From: Streptomyces phaeolivaceus
GTDB taxonomy: Bacteria; Actinomycetota; Actinomycetes; Streptomycetales; Streptomycetaceae
Length of the DNA: 64,000 nucleotides
Assembly: GCF_009184865.1 (NCBI RefSeq)
Contig: NZ_CP045096.1
Location: 2,852,001 to 2,916,000, forward strand
Reading direction: 5' to 3'
Of the stretch, positions 58,429 to 64,000 are shown piece by piece. The notes under the pieces are model-generated. The model was not told the DNA's origin. It searched no databases and worked only from the letters and a program-made list of their open reading frames with translations. The translations under genes were made by a program, and so were the position numbers. The number at the start of each line of letters is the position of its first letter. The stretch's first letter is position 1.

Positions 58429-59544
58429 GTGACCATACGTATCGCCACCTTCAACGCCGAGAACCTCTTCCGCCGGCCGACGGTGTTCGGCCTCGACGAC
58501 GACGCGCGGCGCAAGGAGGTCCTGGACGACTTCACCGAACTGGTCGCTCTCCTCGGCAAGGAGATCTACCAGGAGGCGGACAGGGCGCGGATCGCCGAGC
58601 TGATCGTGAAGCACGACGCGCACGACTCGAACCCGGGCAGCCGCCGACCGTTCCTCGTCAACCAGCCCCGGGGCGGCGCCAAGCTCTACACGGTGTCCAC
58701 GACGGGCGGCCCGGCCATCAAGATCGTCGCCAAGGGGCGGCCCAAGTGGTCCGGTTGGGCCGAGCTGGTGCGCGGTGACATCAGCTGGGACGCGGTGGAG
58801 AACACCGCCCGGGTGATAGCCGAGGTGGACGCGGACATCCTGCTCACCGTGGAGGTCGAGGACCGGCTCACCCTGGACCGCTTCAACACCCAGGTGCTGG
58901 GCGGCACGCTGGGGCACGACCCGTACCCGTTCAATCTGCTCGTCGACGGCAACGACAGCCGGGGAATCGACGTCGGCATCCTCAGCCGCTTCCCGGTCAC
59001 CTCCGTGCGGTCGCACATCTTCGACCTCGGCGACAACGGCACGCCGGTGTTCAGCCGGGACTGCCCCGAGTTCGAGGTGGAGGTCGGCGACGAGCCGCTG
59101 TGGATCCTCGGCAACCACTTCAAGAGCAAGGGCTTCGGCAAGGCCTCCGAGAACGACAAACGCCGCAGGGCGCAGGCCAGGCGGGTCAGGGAGATCTACG
59201 AGGCCGCGCTCGCCCGCTCGTCACGGGTCGTCGTCGCCGGCGACCTCAACGACTCCCTCGCGAGTCCCCCCATCAAGCTCCTCCTCGACGCGGGTCTGCG
59301 CGAGGCCATGACCCACGACAGCTACGGCACCCAGCCCCCCGGCACCCACGGCACCGGCAAGCGCGACGAACAGAAGCTCGACTACCTCATGTTCAGCCCC
59401 GAGTTGTGGGACCGGGTGACGCACGTCGGCGTGGAGCGCCGGGGCATCTGGGCCCCGAGAACCTTCGAGTCCTTCACCACGGTCACGTCGAAACTCGACC
59501 AGGCCTCGGACCACGCGGCCCTCTTCGCCGACCTGGACCTGTGA
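58429..59544 (+). CDS. Endonuclease/exonuclease/phosphatase-family protein
   Basis: A 371-residue DNase I-like metal-dependent phosphodiesterase. Motifs in order: IRIATFNAENLF (Asn and Glu of the active site), ADILLTVEVED, NDSRGIDVGILSRFPV, LWILGNHFKSKG, VVVAGDLNDS and SDHAALFADLDL (terminal SDH). No signal peptide is visible from this start. The GTG at 58429 has GGAG ten bases upstream; the conserved first strand begins two residues later. Members cut nucleic acids or lipid/inositol phosphates, and which applies here is unclear. Confidence 0.87.
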   Translation: MTIRIATFNAENLFRRPTVFGLDDDARRKEVLDDFTELVALLGKEIYQEADRARIAELIVKHDAHDSNPGSRRPFLVNQPRGGAKLYTVSTTGGPAIKIVAKGRPKWSGWAELVRGDISWDAVENTARVIAEVDADILLTVEVEDRLTLDRFNTQVLGGTLGHDPYPFNLLVDGNDSRGIDVGILSRFPVTSVRSHIFDLGDNGTPVFSRDCPEFEVEVGDEPLWILGNHFKSKGFGKASENDKRRRAQARRVREIYEAALARSSRVVVAGDLNDSLASPPIKLLLDAGLREAMTHDSYGTQPPGTHGTGKRDEQKLDYLMFSPELWDRVTHVGVERRGIWAPRTFESFTTVTSKLDQASDHAALFADLDL

Positions 59545-59568
59545 ACACACAGTTCCCCGGCCCACCAC

Positions 59569-59598
59569 GGGGGCGCGGGGAACTGCGCGACCGGCCAC
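59569..59598. repeat. Dispersed intergenic repeat, copy 8 (inverted)
   Basis: GGGGCGCGGGGAACTGCGC, the exact complement of the core, between the nuclease/phosphatase and glyS stops. A short AGTTCCCCGG at 59551 lets it form a hairpin. Confidence 0.85.
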
Positions 59599-59640
59599 GA
59601 CGAACCCGCGGCCGCTCAATCACCTGAACAAGGCAACCCC

Positions 59641-61023
59641 TCAGGCGCCCACGAGCCGACCCGCGAGGTAACCCTCGATCTGGTCCAGGGAAACCCGCTC
59701 CTGCTTCATCGAGTCCCGCTCACGCACGGTCACCGCGTTGTCGTCGAGCGTGTCGAAGTCGACCGTCACGCAGTACGGCGTACCGATCTCGTCCTGGCGG
59801 CGGTAACGGCGCCCGATCGCGCCCGCGTCGTCGAAGTCGATGTTCCAGTTCTGCCGCAGCGCCGCCGCGAGCCCCTTCGCCTTCGGGGACAGCTCGGGGT
59901 TGCGGGACAGCGGGAGCACCGCCACCTTCACCGGCGCGATGCGGTGGTCGAGCCGCAGCACCGTCCGCTTCTCCAGCTTGCCCTTGGCGTTGGGCGCCTC
60001 GTCCTCGGTGTACGCGTCGAGGAGGAAGGCCAGCATCGTGCGGCCGACACCGGCGGCCGGCTCGATGACGTACGGCGTGTACCGCTCGCTCGACTCCTGG
60101 TCGTAGTACGACAGGTCCTGGCCGGAGGCCTTGGAGTGGGCGGAGAGGTCGAAGTCGGTGCGGTTGGCGACGCCCTCCAGCTCACCCCACTCGTTGCCGC
60201 CGAACTGGAAGCGGTACTCGATGTCGGCGGTGCGCTTGGAGTAGTGGGAGAGCTTCTCCTGCGGGTGGTCGTACCACCGCATGTTCTCCTCGCGCAGACC
60301 CAGGCCGGTGTACCAGTTCCACCGCTCCTGCATCCAGTACTCCTGCCACTTCTCGTCCTCGCCCGGCTTGACGAAGAACTCCATCTCCATCTGCTCGAAC
60401 TCGCGGGTGCGGAAGATGAAGTTGCCGGGCGTGATCTCGTTGCGGAAGGACTTGCCCATCTGCGCGATGCCGAACGGCGGCTTGCGGCGCGAGGTGGTCT
60501 GCACCTGGGCGAAGTTGGTGAAGATGCCCTGGGCGGTCTCGGGACGCAGATACGCGACGGAGCCGGTGTCCTGGGTGGGGCCGAGGTGCGTGGAGAGCAG
60601 ACCCGAGAACTGCTTGGGCTCGGTGAACTGGCCCTTGGTGCCACAGTTGGGGCAGTTGACGTCCGCGAGGCCGTTCTCCGGGAGACGGCCCTTCTTCGCC
60701 TCGTACGCCTCCTCCAGGTGGTCCGCGCGGAACCGCTTGTGGCAGGAGGTGCACTCGGTGAGCGGGTCGGAGAAGGTGGCGACGTGGCCGGAGGCGACCC
60801 AGACCTCGGGGGCCAGGATGACGGACGAGTCGATACCGACCACGTCCTCGCGCGACGTCACCATGTAGCGCCACCACTGACGCTTGATGTTCTCCTTGAG
60901 CTCGACACCCAGCGGTCCGTAGTCCCAGGCGGCACGCTGGCCGCCGTAGATCTCGCTGCACGGGAATACGAAGCCACGGCGCTTGCTCAGGCTGACGATG
61001 GTGTCGATCTTGTCGGCGGCCAC
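59641..61023 (-). CDS. glyS: Glycyl-tRNA synthetase (alpha2 type)
   Basis: A 460-residue class II aminoacyl-tRNA synthetase charging tRNA-Gly. Visible are the N-terminal catalytic segment ([29 protein letters not shown]), a zinc-type insertion ([22 protein letters not shown]), motif 2 ([24 protein letters not shown]), motif 3 ([18 protein letters not shown]) and the anticodon-binding domain ([12 protein letters not shown]). This matches the homodimeric GlyRS of actinobacteria. It is divergent from the zinc transporter operon. Confidence 0.97.
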   Translation of the reverse strand: MAADKIDTIVSLSKRRGFVFPCSEIYGGQRAAWDYGPLGVELKENIKRQWWRYMVTSREDVVGIDSSVILAPEVWVASGHVATFSDPLTECTSCHKRFRADHLEEAYEAKKGRLPENGLADVNCPNCGTKGQFTEPKQFSGLLSTHLGPTQDTGSVAYLRPETAQGIFTNFAQVQTTSRRKPPFGIAQMGKSFRNEITPGNFIFRTREFEQMEMEFFVKPGEDEKWQEYWMQERWNWYTGLGLREENMRWYDHPQEKLSHYSKRTADIEYRFQFGGNEWGELEGVANRTDFDLSAHSKASGQDLSYYDQESSERYTPYVIEPAAGVGRTMLAFLLDAYTEDEAPNAKGKLEKRTVLRLDHRIAPVKVAVLPLSRNPELSPKAKGLAAALRQNWNIDFDDAGAIGRRYRRQDEIGTPYCVTVDFDTLDDNAVTVRERDSMKQERVSLDQIEGYLAGRLVGA

Positions 61024-61201
61024 GGTGCTCTCTTCATTACGACGACGGGCGACGAAGCGATGCGCTCCGGGAGGGAAGCGAACGCGCTTCAGAGCGAATG
61101 CCTCAGATTACCGGCGGAGGCCGCCCCGCAATCAAATCGGTTCGGTTCGGTTCGGTGTCAGACCGGACATAGGCCTTACCAAGGGCTTACCACCCGGCTT
61201 G

Positions 61202-61241
61202 TTGACAATCGTTTCCAGATAAGATGAAAATGACTGTCATG
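61202..61241 (+). promoter_or_regulatory. Leaderless znuA promoter with Zur box
   Basis: TTGACA (61202-61207) and TGAAAA (61225-61230) are 17 bases apart, placing the transcript start at the ATG at 61239. TGAAAATGACTGTCA (61225-61239) fits the Streptomyces Zur palindrome (TGaaAatgatTttCA type) and covers the -10 region and start codon. Confidence 0.65.
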
Positions 61242-62201
61242 AACGCAGTACGACGACGAGTCCTGATACCCGCGGCGGCGACCGCGGCCGCCGCCCTGAG
61301 CCTCACCACGCTCTCGGCCTGCTCCACCGACAGTGCCGCCGCCGGCAACACGGACAGGTTCGACGTCGTCGCGTCGTTCTACCCGATGGCCTTCCTCGCC
61401 GAGCAGATCGGCGGGAAGTACGTGAACGTCACCAGTCTGACCGAACCCGGCCAGGAGCCGCACGACCTGGAGATCAGCGCCAAGCAGACCGCCGCGCTCC
61501 AGGAGTCGGACGCCGTGCTCTACCTCAAGGGTCTCCAGCCCTCCGTGGACGACGCGGTCGCGCAGTCCGGGCTCAAGACGAGGATCGACGCCGCCACGCT
61601 GACCACCATGGAGCACCACGGCAACGAGGTCGGCGGCCACTCGGCCGAGCACGACGAGCACGAGAACGAGGAGCTGGCGGGCAACGACCCCCACATCTGG
61701 CTCGACCCCGTGAAGTACGCCGAGGTCGCCAAGGGTGTCGGCGCGGCCTTCGAGAAGGCCGACCCCGACCACGCGGACACCTACAAGACCAACACCGAGG
61801 CCCTGGTCATGAAGCTGGGCGCGCTGGACGACCAGTTCGAGAACGGCCTGAAGAACACGGACACCAAGGTATTCATCACCACGCACGCCGCGTTCGGCTA
61901 CCTCGCCGAGCGCTACGGTCTCACCGAGGAGGCCATCTCCGGTCTCGACCCCGAGTCCGAGCCGAGTGCCGCGCGGGTCAAGGAACTTGAGAAGATGGCG
62001 AAGGCCGACGGTGTGACCACGGTGTTCTACGAGACACTCGTCAGCGACAAGACCGCGAAGACCATCGCCGCCGACGCGAACCTCAAGACGGACGTCCTCG
62101 ACCCGATCGAGGGCATCACCGAGAAGTCGCGCGGCAAGGACTACTTCTCGGTCCAGGAAGCCAACCTCAAGGCCCTCCGCAGCGCCCTGGGAGCCAAATG
62201 A
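61239..62201 (+). CDS. znuA: Zinc ABC transporter substrate-binding lipoprotein
   Basis: A 320-residue lipoprotein with the lipobox LTTLSAC near residue 28 and a cluster A-I metal-binding fold: VVASFYPMAFLAEQIGG, GQEPHDLEIS (first ligand His), NDPHIWLDPVKYAE (second), ITTHAAFGYLAERY (third), and an acidic ligand near VFYETLVSD. A His/Glu-rich loop (HHGNEVGGHSAEHDEHENE) between the first two sites is typical of zinc-specific ZnuA. The frame has ATGs at 61224, 61230 and 61239; I use 61239 because the promoter and Zur box cover the first two. It heads the operon znuA-znuC-znuB. Confidence 0.93.
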   Translation: MNAVRRRVLIPAAATAAAALSLTTLSACSTDSAAAGNTDRFDVVASFYPMAFLAEQIGGKYVNVTSLTEPGQEPHDLEISAKQTAALQESDAVLYLKGLQPSVDDAVAQSGLKTRIDAATLTTMEHHGNEVGGHSAEHDEHENEELAGNDPHIWLDPVKYAEVAKGVGAAFEKADPDHADTYKTNTEALVMKLGALDDQFENGLKNTDTKVFITTHAAFGYLAERYGLTEEAISGLDPESEPSAARVKELEKMAKADGVTTVFYETLVSDKTAKTIAADANLKTDVLDPIEGITEKSRGKDYFSVQEANLKALRSALGAK

Positions 62202-62229
62202 CCTTGTCGATCATCCGGAGGCAGCAGGC

Positions 62230-62997
62230 ATGAGCGAGCCCGTCATCTCGTTGCGCGGAGTCCGCGCCGAACTGGGCTCGCGCACCGTCCTGCGCGGCAT
62301 CGACCTCACCGTGAACCGCGGTGAGGTCGTCGCGCTGCTCGGCGCCAACGGCTCCGGCAAGTCCACCGCCGTACGCACCGTGATCGGTCAAGTGCCGGTC
62401 AGCGAGGGCGAGATCGAGCTGTTCGGCACCCCCCGGCGCCGCTTCCGCGACTGGCGGCGCCTCGGCTACGTACCGCAGCGCACCACGGCGGCGGGCGGTG
62501 TCCCGGCGACGGTGACGGAGATCGTGGCCTCGGGCCGGCTCTCCCGCACCCGCCTCGGCATCCTGCGCGGGGCCGACCACGAGGCGATCCGGCACGCCCT
62601 GGAGCTGGTCGGCATGGCGGACCGCGCCAAGGACTCGGTGAACGCCCTCTCCGGCGGCCAGCACCAGCGCGTCCTGATCGCCCGCGCGCTCGCCTCCGAA
62701 CCCGAACTGCTGATCATGGACGAGCCGATGGCGGGCGTCGACCTGGCCAGCCAGGAGGTGCTCGCCGAGACGCTCCGGGGACAGGTCGAGCGCGGTACGA
62801 CCGTGCTGCTGGTCCTGCACGAACTGGGCCCGCTGGAGCCGCTGATCGACCGTGCGGTGGTCCTCCGCGACGGCTGTGTGACGCACGACGGCCCGCCCCC
62901 GAAGGCGGTCGGCCAGCACGCGCTGCCCGGCCACGACCACGTCCACCCGCACGCGGCACCGGGCACGGAGCCGCTCCGCACGGGCCTGCTGAGCTGA
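62230..62997 (+). CDS. znuC: Zinc ABC transporter ATPase
   Basis: A 255-residue ATPase with Walker A (GANGSGKST, ~38-46), Q loop (YVPQRTTAAGG), signature (LSGGQHQRVLIARAL), Walker B (LLIMDEPMAGVD) and H loop (VLHELGPLEP). It energises zinc import through ZnuB with ZnuA. It lies 28 bases after znuA, with GGAGG upstream of the ATG. The C-terminal tail is His-rich (GHDHVHPHAAPG), consistent with metal handling. Confidence 0.94.
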   Translation: MSEPVISLRGVRAELGSRTVLRGIDLTVNRGEVVALLGANGSGKSTAVRTVIGQVPVSEGEIELFGTPRRRFRDWRRLGYVPQRTTAAGGVPATVTEIVASGRLSRTRLGILRGADHEAIRHALELVGMADRAKDSVNALSGGQHQRVLIARALASEPELLIMDEPMAGVDLASQEVLAETLRGQVERGTTVLLVLHELGPLEPLIDRAVVLRDGCVTHDGPPPKAVGQHALPGHDHVHPHAAPGTEPLRTGLLS

Positions 62998-63017
62998 GAA
63001 GACGAAGGCATACGACC

Positions 63018-63962
63018 ATGGAATTCCTCGACTACGCCTTCATGCAGCGGGCCCTGCTCGCCGCCGTCCTCGTCGGCGTCACCGCCCCCGCGATCGGCAT
63101 CTACCTCGTCCAGCGCCGCCAGGCCCTCATGGGCGACGGCATCGGCCATGTCGCGATGACCGGCGTCGGCCTCGGCTTCATGCTCTCCTGGTCACCGGTG
63201 TGGATGGCGACGCTGGTGTCCGTGGTCGGCGCGGTGGTCATGGAACTGATCCGCTGGTACGGGAAGACCCGCGGCGACATCGCGCTCGCCATGCTCTTCT
63301 ACGGCGGTATGGCGGGCGGTGTGATGCTCATCAACCTCGCGCCCGGCGGCACCAACGCCAATCTGATGTCGTTCCTCTTCGGTTCGCTGTCGACCGTGTC
63401 ACAGGAGGACATCACCGCGATCTGTGTGCTGGCCGCGTTCGTGATCGTGATGACGCTGGCGCTGCGGCGGCAGCTGTTCGCGGTCAGTCAGGACGAGGAG
63501 TTCGCCCGGGTCACCGGTCTGCCGGTGCGCGCGCTGAACCTGCTGACGGCGGTCACGGCGGCGGTGACCGTGACGGTCGCCATGCGTGTCGTCGGTCTGC
63601 TGCTGGTGTCCGCGCTGATGGTCGTCCCCGTGGCCGCCGCGCAGCAGCTGACCCGCAGTTTCGCGGCGACCTTCGCGGTCGCGGTCGCCATCGGGGTCTC
63701 GGTGACCATCGGCGGCACGGTCACCTCGTACTACCAGGACGTGCCGCCCGGCGCGACGATCGTGCTGCTCGCCATCGCCGCGTTCATGGCGCTGACCGCG
63801 TTGGCGGCCCCGCTGGCCAGGAGGCGGGCGAAGGCGCTGGAGGCGGCGGCCGGCGACCCGGCGGAGTGTGTGATCCCGGGGCCCCGGGACGCGGCCGGGG
63901 CGGGGGTGGCCAGGGACACGGTTCCGACCGCCCGGGGCCCCGTCGAGGGGGCCACGGGATGA
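63018..63962 (+). CDS. znuB: Zinc ABC transporter permease
   Basis: A 314-residue ABC-3 family permease with about eight helices. Motifs are IGIYLVQRRQALMGDGIGHVAMTGVGLGF near the N-terminus, SFLFGSLSTVSQEDI, and the coupling region ALNLLTAVTAAVTVTVAMRVVG. It starts 20 bases after znuC. The hydrophilic tail (~275-314) is unusually long and Gly/Ala-rich. In Streptomyces the zur gene usually follows; 38 bases remain in the window, ending in CACAATG, so the next start may sit at the right edge. Confidence 0.93.
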   Translation: MEFLDYAFMQRALLAAVLVGVTAPAIGIYLVQRRQALMGDGIGHVAMTGVGLGFMLSWSPVWMATLVSVVGAVVMELIRWYGKTRGDIALAMLFYGGMAGGVMLINLAPGGTNANLMSFLFGSLSTVSQEDITAICVLAAFVIVMTLALRRQLFAVSQDEEFARVTGLPVRALNLLTAVTAAVTVTVAMRVVGLLLVSALMVVPVAAAQQLTRSFAATFAVAVAIGVSVTIGGTVTSYYQDVPPGATIVLLAIAAFMALTALAAPLARRRAKALEAAAGDPAECVIPGPRDAAGAGVARDTVPTARGPVEGATG

Positions 63963-64000
63963 CCGGCGTCTGACCGGGGTCCGTGCGGACTGGCACAATG

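Noticed and set aside
61135..61157. CGGTT short tandem repeat before the znu promoter
   Set aside because: Only about four units, outside the promoter elements; no evidence of function.

Overview
The window is high-GC actinobacterial chromosome. It is almost certainly Streptomyces or a close relative. The evidence is strong GC bias at third codon positions, an SsgA-like sporulation protein that is restricted to sporulating actinomycetes, many leaderless or GTG-started genes, a class F sortase, a CGNR regulator, and a short intergenic repeat with the core GCGCAGTTCCCCGCGCCCC in eight copies. It looks like housekeeping chromosome, with two insertions and several decayed genes. No rRNA, tRNA or CRISPR array was seen.

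Left part (1-23.6 kb). Nitrogen and siroheme metabolism runs through this part: an FAD/NAD(P) oxidoreductase cut by the left edge, a CbiX/SirB-type chelatase (2810-3670), an assimilatory nitrate reductase (5449-7677) and an FAD oxidoreductase-nirB-nirD operon (18441-22654). The nitrate reductase and the nir operon share an almost identical promoter layout: an identical 14-mer, then two GlnR-like half sites at identical spacing. The chelatase has a related GlnR-like array, so the three loci look like one regulon. Between them lie dgt, a SanA/YdcF-like membrane protein, a GAF protein, a GH36 alpha-galactosidase gene reduced to its N-terminal domain, a His-rich permease pair, an SsgA-like gene, an ECF sigma factor fused to a zinc-finger, a membrane segment and a Pro/Glu/Val tail, an FMN reductase, and a sortase with a secreted partner.

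Middle (23.6-39 kb). A carbonic anhydrase-SulP transporter pair diverges from a two-component system. Its OmpR-type regulator carries about 357 residues of low-complexity linker between receiver and DNA-binding domains. Next come a PhoX-like Tat protein, an overlapping sterol-type glycosyltransferase and stand-alone condensation-domain gene, and a small secreted protein followed by an FtsX-like ABC transporter whose ATPase seems to start at a non-canonical ATC codon.

Right part (39-64 kb). This part holds ppdK, a ROK regulator divergent from two coupled glycosidase/debranching genes, a polysaccharide pyruvyl transferase, dusB, an MFS exporter, an IS701-family element, a divergent CGNR/VOC pair with overlapping leaderless promoters, an aldo/keto reductase-TetR operon with a long operator, a DUF4394 protein, a nuclease/phosphatase, glyS, and the zinc transporter znuA-znuC-znuB with a Zur box over the znuA start.

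Two themes recur. Many conserved proteins carry low-complexity insertions encoded by short tandem DNA repeats. Both insertions found, the IS701 element and a 135-bp MITE-like element, sit in CTAG targets whose TAG is the stop codon of the upstream gene.
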